This document shows positions 1-11,200 of a stretch of DNA of 64,000 nucleotides, piece by piece. The stretch covers positions 25,760,001 through 25,824,000 of the forward strand of contig CM049404.1 of assembly GCA_026929865.2 (NCBI GenBank), given 5' to 3'. This stretch comes from Hyperoplus lanceolatus (Eukaryota > Chordata > Actinopteri > Uranoscopiformes > Ammodytidae). The notes beneath the pieces are model-generated. The model did no database searches. It was not told where the DNA came from and was given only the letters and a program-made list of their open reading frames with translations. The stretch's first letter is position 1. The number at the start of each line of letters is the position of its first letter. The position numbers were made by a program, and so were the translations under genes.

Positions 1-95
1 TTTTTTTTTAAGTCTTCAAACTTCAATTTCAGGGAAGACATGCTCATCTTATACAAAAACTGTGTGTCCAATAAAAATGTACATGTGCTACTTGC

Positions 96-1308
96 CTTTC
101 TGGTAGATTCTCGATCCATTTTTGATGACCATTAGAAAGGTAATGTAGAGAGAGGATAGTTTTCTTCAAAACTGCCACGTGTTTCACGTTGTCGTGCTGT
201 CCAACCAAACATGCCGACTGGAAGCTAAAACAAAATAGTTTAAAAAAAGGCAGTTATCATCTGATCAAATTTAATTGAAATTCTACTCTGGCATAAAACT
301 GGCATCCAAGGAGATAATCACCTGCCGGAGTCGAGCACAACCTCCCAGTTCAAACCACCGACATTTGTCTCCCAAGAGCGCAGCAGGCGGCCATCACCAA
401 CCACCAGCACAGCGTCTAGGAGAAAACAACAGTCTGATGAGTTTCTCTGCTTTCAATTAGAAAAAACCTATGTAAGCTCAACTGCAATGACATTATTCAC
501 CTTGTCCATGTTGCAGAAGAGCGTCGATGTTTCCCTCTGGCCCAGTCTTATCTACTTGTCGCCACACTGTAGACAAACATTGAATAAATATTTGTATAAG
601 AACAACATATTTTAACTGAGACTGACTTTATGTACTTGGTTCTATTACAAAATATAAACAAACTACTCACAGAGTTCTCCAGTCCTAGTGTTGAGTGCAG
701 CAAAAACATTGTTCTCTGTTGCCAGCAGCACCTTTTTGGATGACTGAACCTGTGCGTCGAAATGGGAGAAGCGAACCTTGCCAACATATTGTTGCCTCCT
801 GTGAATCAGAACACAGAGAACAAGCTGTCAACATCAGGCTATCGCTACCCACAACTCTAATTTGAAAGAAAGAAAGAAACTAGCAAAATATTGGTGGAAG
901 ATGACATGACACAATTTTTTATTTTTATTTTTTAAATCAGATTAGTTGTGTTGTCCACACACTTAGAAAGACATTGCAATCACATTAACAAGAACTTATG
1001 GGCTTATTAGACCTAATATCAAATCAAAAATGAATACAGAATATATTCTATTGTATTCATTTTTATATTTTTTTGGCCTGGTCCTTCTACTATATAGTCC
1101 AGCCCTAACACCGGGTCGCAGCTAGTGGATGTGACAGGTGTTAGCAATAGCTTGTCCAAATGAAAACATGGCTCTTAATAAAAAAACGATAGGATAGCTC
1201 TGTAGATTCTTCTTACCAGTCAAATTTTCCTACTTGATCCTCGAACACAGCCCCGACAATGCCACATAACATAATACATTTTAGGAACAACGAAATTAGC
1301 TTTGCCAT
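96..1308 (-). CDS. emc1: EMC1, ER membrane protein complex subunit 1 (5' part, exons 1-5)
   Basis: EMC1 is the large lumenal/membrane subunit of the ER membrane protein complex, an insertase for tail-anchored and multipass proteins. Five coding exons read on the minus strand: 1308-1217, 798-671, 566-501, 415-322 and 224-96. They join in frame for 169 codons plus 2 nt. The start [20 protein letters not shown] is a signal peptide, followed by [11 protein letters not shown] and [10 protein letters not shown], which match the known EMC1 N-terminus; later GELLWRQVDK and [14 protein letters not shown] continue the PQQ-like beta-propeller. The ATG has a good context (G at -3, G at +4). The other acceptor and donor sites fit AG and GT, except intron 5, whose donor reads AG|GCAAGT (positions 95-90). 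The rest of the gene lies beyond position 1. Family membership is read from sequence similarity I recall; I am very sure of it. Confidence 0.95.
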
Positions 1309-2156
1309 TGCTGCAGTAGCTCTGGCTTGCTTGAAACGGGGAAGGAAGTCGGAAGTTGACTGGCTTACTTTTTGCCTAGTGGCGGAGAGGTGCTGCCCCC
1401 TACAGGTTAGAGCGGTACGCAGCTTCAATAACTGTAAACACTGGATTAAACTGTATAAATACAGAATTTTCATCTGTCCACAAAATCCTGAATGCCGTGT
1501 AAACAATATTATAATTTTAATGCTATGATTTAATATTCTCTGAATAAAATGTTAGGCTGGCTCTGTGCTGGGGACTGCTGTAGAGACACTAAAGTTGGTT
1601 GTGGAGAGAAAGACTTTGGACAAGCTGCTTGAGATCTGGTCAGCCCTACACGGCCTACGGTCAGACAGCAGTATGTGCTGGGGTTTAGTGGAGGCTACTT
1701 CAACGCCGCTGTAAACATTTTAATACACTTTTGATTTCTGATTATATCCTACTGAAACAATACAATTTCCCATCTGTGAGGAATTATCTATCTATCTATC
1801 TATAGATCTAGTTAAACACCACTTAACTGTGTACTATTAAGGAGTAAAGATGATAAATAAGTGCTAATGTTAGGCATTTGTTTATTTGTGTAAATCATAA
1901 ATTTATGACATTTATTTATTTATTGTATAATCAGACCTTTAATGATAACAGTTCCTTGGGGGCACATTAATCACAATTTCGGGTGAAATGGTGTTAGCCT
2001 GACTGTTGACAGTTTGAGAAAACTGTGAGTGTGATCCTGATCCGACTGTTTGTGTGATGAGATTGAGACTGTAAACAGATTGTGAGCGCCCCCTGTCATT
2101 TACCTCCACAGTCTTCCTCCAGCAGCGAGTTTATTCCTATTCTATGGGATTGCAAG
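1309..2156. promoter_or_regulatory. Divergent emc1/ubr4 promoter region
   Basis: The emc1 ATG (minus strand, 1308) and ubr4 ATG (plus strand, 2157) are 848 bp apart and face away from each other, so both promoters and 5'UTRs must lie here unless there are unseen upstream noncoding exons. No TATA box is placed convincingly. On the emc1 side, ETS-like ACTTCC cores occur just upstream of the start (about 1346-1360), typical of housekeeping promoters. A short TCTA repeat lies at about 1787-1806. Transcription starts cannot be read from sequence. Confidence 0.6.
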
Positions 2157-2239
2157 ATGGCGTCGAGCGGAGGAGATGGGGAGCACGAATGGACAGCGGC
2201 AGTGCGACCGCTTTTATCAGCCTCGTACACCGCTTTTGA
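2144..2239 (+). other. Overlapping upstream ORF at the ubr4 start
   Basis: An ATG at 2144-2146 lies 13 nt upstream of the ubr4 start codon in another frame. It opens a 31-codon ORF ending in TGA at 2237-2239, so it overlaps the main start. Its context is middling (T at -3, G at +4), against A at -3 and G at +4 for the ubr4 ATG. It could lower ubr4 translation if the 5'UTR includes it. Confidence 0.4.
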
Positions 2240-5200
2240 AACGAAAGAGCTACCTCAGCTTATTGGATCTATAATCAACAGGTAACCGCTGAAATGTCAA
2301 TTAGCAGGCTGTCTTTCTTTGCTCAAATACTGGCAGTGTCCGCCCCTGGCTAACTTAGCCTGGTGTAGTCAAGTTTGATGGGGGACGTTAGCGGCTAACA
2401 AGCTACTCAAGCTTAATTTACGCTAGCATGGAGTCAGTTGGCTAACGTAAGCTAACCTACTCAAAATGCAATTTAGCGTGTCATGACAGGTACCGCACAA
2501 CCTTTTTGAAACAAGGCACGACTTCTGATTGCTTGACGTCGAAATGAATGTAACATTGTCGCTGTACAAGCGTTAGCCGATGTCGCACTGTTACGTTTAG
2601 GAAATTTGCTTCATCATAAGCTAGCTAACACAAACATGAGCTAGTACGCTAACCAAGGGGCCTTCCATACGAACTGGAAAACCTAACGGTGAGAGTCTTC
2701 AGTGATAATTGACCACGTCAGCTAACATATTATGGCTTAATACGATTGTCTGTATGATGAATTTGCCATATCCAATCTACAGTGGAAATGTCAGCTGGCA
2801 GTTTATGTATGAACTGGTTAAAAGGCAGCTAGTTAAATGTCTGCTGTGTGTTTGTGGCTCGGCTGGAGGTAGGCGGGGACCCTGTACTCCGCACTCCTGT
2901 TTCATGAGGTGTTGATGAGCAGTCCTTAGTATGTTGCTAATTAAACGATAGCTCTGGCGGCTTTGTTATTCAATGTAAGGCTAAATGTCATGTGGGAATG
3001 TACACTGGTGTAGTGCATTCGACAAGAGTGATCTTTCCGTTGGAGCCAGGCATAAGTATTTGAGTAGTGTTCAACTAAAACTAGGTGTAATAATGGAATA
3101 AACATTTCGCCCTCTAAACTGCCTATGCATACATGACCACCTGAGGGGTATACTACGAAGCGAGATAAAGGGCTGAGCGAGGTCTGTTGAGTCTAAAGCG
3201 GTCTAAAGCCAGAGTTTTCAGTATCACGAAAGGTGGCTCTCTTTTTACCTGGCTAGATCACCGTGGTAACAGAGGCTGCACGGCTAACCTGCCCAGACCA
3301 GTTTTTGTTTCAGAGTTTGAGCTTAAATTCGGCTCTTATAGCGCTGCCCTTTAAGGAAACTACACATTTTGAAATCCCGCGGACCTGACTATATTGTCTG
3401 AGCGATATATTCTCACTGAGGAAACTCGTTAAATAACGAAACTTATTGATCAGTAAGTTAATGAACGAAACGAAGCTGTGACATAAGGCTTACAGCAGAG
3501 TGAACTGTAACATCGCGCTGGGGCTTTTTGCCTCATGCATACAGTTATTGATGCAGAAAATGTTAAATAACCTAGACCTACTGTATGCAGCGCCACTCTA
3601 TGCTCTCACCTCAAATGGTTTTACCTGGCGATCTACACACACTGGCTCTTAATAAAGCGTTCTATAAAATCACAGTTTGCAACATTATTTCACTGTAGGC
3701 TTCTTTCTTTTCATCAGTAGCGATTACAGTTGGGACGTGACAGCTGTCACAGTTCGGACATCGCTGCAGACTTGCAGGTTAAGCTTCTCACAGTAGATCC
3801 ATATTTGCCCGAAAAATACAGACTACAGGTTTTTTAATGTAGGCCTATTGGTATTTGTAAGATTCAAATAAAAGGCTAATCAAAATTGTATTCATTATGA
3901 TGTGGCCCAAAATTAAAGTGATTTTCCATAGGCTATTCATTTGGGGACAGTGTCAGACTTAAATTACATTCTTAAGTGTGGGACTATAGGCGTAGTGCTA
4001 TAAATATAGCAAAGTAGCCTATATATATATTAGGCTAAATGGTATAGTGTTCAAATCCGAGTTCAACGTTTAATTGTTTTATAATGTCACGTTACGCACT
4101 GCGAGAACGATCGCCAAGATAAATAAATAATTTCCATGCTGGCAGCATTCCACTCTCCTTATTTGCAGTAAGAGTTTTTTTCGGCTCTCTGTTTTCTGCT
4201 TTAATAATTCAGACTGACACACTCTTCCTCTTGAATGAAGTTGGTGACACACTTTTGTTTTACACAGCTGCTCACAATCAGTCCGTTTGTGTAAAGTTAG
4301 CGGCACAAGATCAGTCCATTTTGTGCGGATGCAGAGTCAAATGACGGGTCGAACGCCCCCTTTCATGGGGACGCGCACAGAGCCTGAAGCCGAAACCCTC
4401 ATTCAACATAAGAGGTTGATAACTTCCTTCGTGATACCGGTTAGCTCTGAGCGAGGGTATGTGTTATGTTGAATCAGATCAAAAAAAGAGAGCCGGGCTC
4501 TGTTGAGTTTATACCCCTCTGGTGATTAGTATACCCCTCTGGTGATTATCAAGTCTGTCGTGTCTACACAATAACCAGGTTGTCATATGATACTCCTGTT
4601 CCTTGGTTACATGAACTGATCGTTCTGGGCGTTAAAGTGAAACGCTTCCTGCAATGTTATTAGGTTTCATTTTCTGAAGCAACATTTAACCTGTTATGAT
4701 CAGCGACATAGGTGCCTGACATAGGTGCCTGGCTTGTTCGTTTTGTTTTCAAATTTGTTATCAATTACTTTTCTAATTATCATAAGTTTCTAATTACCAT
4801 ACGTTTTTGGTCAAATTCACTGAGCCTTGAGTGGCATAATGGCAATGCTGAGTTAGTGCTGCTACATAATTTGATGTCAACAAACTATGGTCTTTTCCAT
4901 TATTTATTATTTTTTAAGGAACTGAGAGCAGAGACTGTAAATGATCCTAGCTGATAACACGGAAATGAGGTGGAATAAACAGCTGCAGGCATATATCATG
5001 ATGGGTTTGAAATGTTCATCCTGTTAGCAGAACTTTGGAGTTTGTTTTAGGATATATTGGAGTAAGAGCAGTGTTTTGAAACTTTTTTCTGTGTATTTAG
5101 TTGTATGGGTGATAGTGGATACTTTGAACTGATATTGTCATGTTGCATCCTTCTTTGCATAAGCCATGTTAATAAATTTGGCCCTTGGTCACAGATGAAA

Positions 5201-8200
5201 GAGGTGTAATTTAGCTTGCAGTTTTTGCCAGGGGTTGAAAAATGGTTTCGGGACAGCAGTCAGCAGAAACCTTACATCACAGCTGTGTGTTTTTTCAGGG
5301 GCCTCATTTATAAAGCTTTGCGTGGGATTCACGTGGAAGCTGGCGTACGGAAGAAATGTAGGATGTACGTGCGAACAAAAATATTCGTTTTTATAAAACA
5401 GTGACACTCACGTCCTACGCCTGTTTCCCTTTATAAATCACAATCAACTCTAAATGTGGCGCAGACTTTGCGGGCTTCACGTACCGCCCATATTTACCCA
5501 TACATAGTCATCGACACGCCCAAATTAATATCATTTACTGAGTGCATGAAGGCGGTAGTGGCAATCGCCGACTGAAAGGGAAATGGAAAAATAGACTCCA
5601 CACGGTGTGGATCACTGCGGTCACCCCGAAGTACCCGTTGGAGAAGTGGCGACCAGGGAAAATATAGTTTGGTGGCAGTGTGAGCGTAAAGGCGTCAGAG
5701 TGCAGCCTGTGGCGATCTCTGTGAACGCTGTGGCCGAAATAAAAAGATGCGATCCGACATAAAAGTGGACGCAAACAAGTGCATATCCTCACACAACAGT
5801 GTTTGTGCCACGAGCGGGGGACACTGAGACCCCCCATGAGATACAGATTCGGAGAATTCATCCCGGGGCAGTGGCGGGCGGCGGAGGGTTAATAATAAAC
5901 TTCACAGTCCCTTTCAAAACACAATTGCGACGTGCTTAAACTCAAAGAAAAACACATAGATAAAACGGACTAAAAGCCGTGAAAAAAATCACAGTAGCCT
6001 ATATGATGTACAGTAGGCTTATCATTAGTGTATGAAAAGGTGCACTCCTGTCTGCCTGACTGAGGCATCGAGAACAGCGTCAGTGTAAAAGTAATAGGCT
6101 GTATTCCACCTCAATATTATCAGAATTAATTCCACAACATGCAGATAGGTTATTCTAACTGCAGAGCTTATTCGAAAGCTATTTTGTTTTTATTTGCACT
6201 CATATAGCCTATCTCCGTTTGTAGGCTATGCAAGATCCTAATTCGTTTTGTTTTTGTTGGTATCACTCCATGGAATAATCTGTGGAGGCATTTGTTCATT
6301 AGTTGTAAGAATGGCTTCATCCGTTTTGCAAAGGAACTCCCAATATATGATAGACCTACATGGCTTATAATAGGCCTATCTGGATTCATTTTACACAAAC
6401 ACATTCGTTCTCGCACTTCATACATGTGCCGACGGAGTCGCCGTTTCTCCTTTCTCCACTTTCTGTGCGTACGCATGGGTCAGAGTTTGCGTGGAGGACC
6501 GCACATCTCCCGTCAAGTTTGGTTTTTATAAATCCCAATATTTGCTTAGAAATTGGCGTGCGCCCTCTTCTGGGCGTACGCAACGTTTATAAATGAGGCC
6601 CCAGGTGTTTTTGGAGCTCTAATTTAGCCTCGACCGGGTTTGCCCTGTTGAAATAGTTCATCTAGCCAAAGAGCAGATCTGTCTGACAATAAAAGAGACT
6701 GCATAAATGGTACGATCAAAGACATTCTTACATTTATCAGAACTCCTTACTTACAAACTTTCATGGTCCTGGAAATGTGGTGAAATACATGTTCTCATCT
6801 TGGAAGCTTTAATTGTTATGCAACTTGTCCGTGACCGCACACAAGTAATTAGACAGACACAACATTCTAAATGAATCCAGAAGTAATATAATGCCACATA
6901 CCATTTAATTTCTCATCCTTGGCACAGTCACAATGACATTTACAAGTGTGTGAATAAATACTCGTCTGTTGGTTACTTGACTGTTGCTAAATGTTATGGG
7001 CTTAGGTGGTATTAAGGATATTGGGCTTATGTGTTTCTCATACAAACACCATATCAACTTCCGTCTTTTCTGTTACTCCGAACTTTCTATTCCAGTCAGA
7101 AAAATTATATAAAGATTTCTATTTTAAATTAACTAGGGCGGAATAAATAATTGATTTCAAATCAAAGTCTGGATTTAGAACAATGAGATTAGCAAATGAC
7201 AAAGGCTGCAATTTAGGATATTCCATATGCAGCATGTCTGGCCTAAAGTTTAAACTGTTGTGTCAATGGTTTAACAAAGTAATGCGGTCCTCCTTGTGTG
7301 ACAGTCATGCTCACCAATCAGAAGTGGCCCAAGGGGACTTGTTATACATCCAACAATAACAAGCACATGAAACATTTAGGAAACGTTAATTGTGTGGTGT
7401 TTCAAAAGGATGTGAAGTCAAGTTTGACAATTGAGGGAGTATTTTAGCTTTCAGACAACAGAAGGTATTGTGTAAGACCAGTTGTGAATCTGTAGCCACA
7501 TGGCAAGGCAACACCACAAGCCTATCTCAGCACTTGAAACAGCACCACAAGAAGCTATTAGACCAGTGTACGTCTTAAAAGTCCAGTGGCATTAGTAATA
7601 CTGTTGCCAAGTCTAGTAAACAATCTTCAGAGTAATTTGCAACTGTCATTCTGGATGGAAAGGGCTGATGAAGGCACCGTGCGGTAACGAACACCATCAC
7701 ACATTAATAGCTCATTAAAGACATCTGATAACAAAGTAACACAGTGAATACTAAACTGAAGCTTGACTTAAGAAAATGATATTGCAAATCATATCACAAT
7801 ATCTGTGAGAGAAATAGCAAGTCTTTATTTTCTGCAAACCTTTACGCCCTACTGTAAATCCATATTTCACTTATTTAATGATTTCTACCTCTTGTCATTT
7901 ACAGTGAATCAGACATCCTTCACCATGACAAGCAGTATGAGCCTTTCTACTCATCCTTTGTGGCACTCTCTGCACACTACATCACCACAGTATGTGGACA
8001 AAGTATGTATCTTTTAATATCTTTTTAATTGATTCAAAATGTATACCAAATGTAGCCAAAATACATAAATGAAACAGGTTGTGTTTCTTTCATCCACTAA
8101 ATAATTTTTCCTCTTCTGTTTCTCTTAGTACCGAGAAATCAGCTGCTGTCGGTTGCAGCAGCTTGCAAAGTATTGATTGAGTTCTCATTGCTGCGCTTGG

Positions 8201-11200
8201 AGAACCCAGACGAGGCATGTGCGGTTTCACAGGTGAGAGGAACAATGGGAGATTGTAATGTTGTAGAGATTGCATTTTTTATGGTCATATGTGCCAGTTT
8301 TTTCTGTTTTGAGAGGACATTATTTACTGTGTAAACACACACTTTCAATTGAGTAATATTCTTAATTTTTCTCCAGAAACACCTGATTCTTCTAATAAAA
8401 GGACTTTGCACCGGCTGCAGCAGACTAGATCGCACAGAAATCATTACTTTCACTGCTATGATGAAATCTGCCAAGTTGCCTCAAACCGTCAAGACCCTTT
8501 CAGATGGTGAGTTTTCCTAAAGGGACTAGAAACTATTCGTCACGCATCAACATCATGACTCAACACTACTGGTAGTAAAATGATTAAAAAAATGTTTAAG
8601 GAAGAACAAGCAAAGTAATTTAAAACTGAAACCAAGTAGCGTTTTGATGAAAAGCTTCTACCTTGGTATTTTTATTATTGGTTAAGTACTTTAATCTGAA
8701 TTTTCAATGATATTGTTGGCATTGATCAACAATAGAGCTGAAAAATTGACAGAATAATCACATGGGCCTTATTGCCAAAATCTTCAAGCTTTTCTACGTG
8801 ACTGAGAAAATTGTGTTCTTGTTCATTAATTAGTGGAGGACCAGAAGGAGTTACCCAGTGCTGTGAACCCAGAACTTCGACAGAAAGAAGTCCAAATGAA
8901 CTTCTTCAATCAACTGACTTCAGTTTTTAACCCTGACCTTAGCACCATCTTGGCCTCCCCATCATCAGCACACATGCAGGCAAGTGTTACAGGCCAGCCC
9001 TCCAGCTGTCCACTCCATTACTGCCATCAGTAAATGACAGCTGAAGTTAACGACAACAGCTTGTTAACATATACTCTTACTGGTGTTTCTACTGAAACTA
9101 CAACGCCAAAACTCACCTTAACCCTTAATAATCAACATACAAAGCTGTTGCTCTTTCAATGCATTGACAGTTGTCATTAATAATCATCATCATTTTTACA
9201 CTTTTCAACCCTCTCCGACTATAGGCTGAGAGTGATTGCGATGACCAAACCACAGATCAAGCAGTTCAGGCCAAAATGAAAAATGCCTTTGTCTCTCAGA
9301 ATGTGTCAAGCTTACAGGAACTTGGTGAGTAGTTGTTGCTTTGTTGTAGGACATTGGCTCAGATTGCTAACACTAGCAGTTTACAGCTAAACAATATAAG
9401 TGTCTTTATTTGAGAGTGTGCTTTTTTCATTAGAGCTAATATCTTCCCCCCCCCCCAACCTGTACTCCCAGGTGGGTCTGAGAAGTTGCTACGAGTGTGC
9501 CTCAACCTGCCCTACTTTCTACGCTACATCAACCGTTTCCAGGATGCTGTATCAGCTAACTCTTTCTTTATCATGCCTGCCACAGTGGCTGATGCCACTG
9601 CTGTCCGCAATGGGTATTTATTTTGTTTATGCAACACTTTAAATATCATCTTTGTATTAGATGAAGTGTTTAAGATGTATTTTCTTCTCCCCCATATAAT
9701 CCTTGACCTTTTTATACTTTAAACTCTTACTCAGATTCCATTCACTGGTGATAGATGTTACCATGGCTTTAGACACACTTTCCCTGCCTGTGCTGGAGCC
9801 CTTGACACCAGGGAGGTTACTGGATATGACTGTGCTGGCTTTGAGCTGTCTCTATGCTGGTAGGTGACAACTTCCTGTGTGTAAAATAAAGTTATTCTGA
9901 CCAATGATCACAGTGCTATTACTTTCAACAAACAAACGAGGAGGAATTGTAGAAATTTTAGAAAAACAAGCTCAATAGACTAACTGAACGCAACAATGTC
10001 ATTGTTATTCTCTGCATTGAGTTGAAAGTCAAAGTGGTTAATGTAAAAAAACAAACAAAATAAAAACACATCAATTTCCACCCTTTAGGTGTGAGTGTGG
10101 CCACTTGCATGGCCATTCTGCAAGTAGGAAGTGGCTTGCAGCTTCGCTCTGCCTCCACTGGGACTAAAGAGGAGGACTATGAAAATGATGCAGCCACAAT
10201 TGTCCAGAAATGTGTGAGTAATCTAAATGCAATCTTCTCAGTATATACTCTTTAAAAAAAGTATCTGATAACTGCATTGAAAGCATGAAAAACCTTAATA
10301 AGATAAAATGGTTTACTATTTAAAATTTGTCTCGACAAAAGCTGGAGATCTATGAAATGATTGGACAAGCCATCAGCAACTCTCGCAGAGCTGGAGGAGA
10401 GGTGAGTACCGCGTTATATTCCACTAATAATAATAGTATGACACCAGTTCAGTATCTTTTACTGATAAAGTACTGAGACTGCTTTAACGGTTATTTGGAA
10501 TTAATTCATACTTATTTGTGTACTACAGCACTATCAGAACTTCCAGCTGCTTGGAGCCTGGTGCCTTCTAAACAGCCTGTACCTGATTCTTAACCTGAGC
10601 CCCACTGCCCTGGCGGATAAAGGGAAAGAGAAGGATCCCTTAGCTGCCCTGCGTGTCCGGGATATTGCTGCTCGCACCAAGGACGGCGCAGGATCGCCTA
10701 AACTTGGTCCTGGCAAAGGGTAATTTCTAATAAATGTTAAAAACATTAATGTAATGTTTCTGTTTGACTGAGTTTTGTTAGTCGTTATCAGACAGTTATA
10801 AAGGTTTGTTTTTACATTTAAATAAATTAAGGTGCTGGCCCTTGTTACTGCAATCAAATCTCTGAAATTTCTGTATTTTGTCAAGGGATCTTAGCAGCTC
10901 ACAAGAAAGGCATATTTAACTTTGTGATATTGTGGCTACATAATGAGTTTATTGGCTCGTTATAAATTAAAACGCACAAACTGCATATTTTTCAGATATG
11001 TAAAGTTTATTTTATTATAAAATGTTTTATTTTAAGATCCTTTTTTGGCATTTTTGCTTTATTAGACAATTTTGTTAAGAGAGAGATGAAATGGAGCAGA
11101 GAGGGGAATAACATCCAGAGAACGCTGCTGCGACAAGGACTCATGGAGGGGCGCTCTAACCATTACACCACGAAGCGCCCCTTATTATTACATTTCTTTA

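Larger units (their letters stand above)
2282..7904. other. ubr4 intron 1, mostly repeats
   Basis: No coding exon is supported in these 5.6 kb. Contents: a possible inverted-terminal-repeat element (about 3145-4555), a Harbinger-like element (5299-6601) and a degraded BED-finger hAT remnant (about 7470-7583). The first few hundred bases may carry promoter-proximal regulatory sequence; nothing specific was recognised. The rest is AT-rich unique-looking sequence. Confidence 0.6.

Noticed and set aside
2082-2156. N-terminal extension of UBR4 to position 2082
   Set aside because: It would need a GTG start; the ATG at 2157 has a better context and matches the family start.
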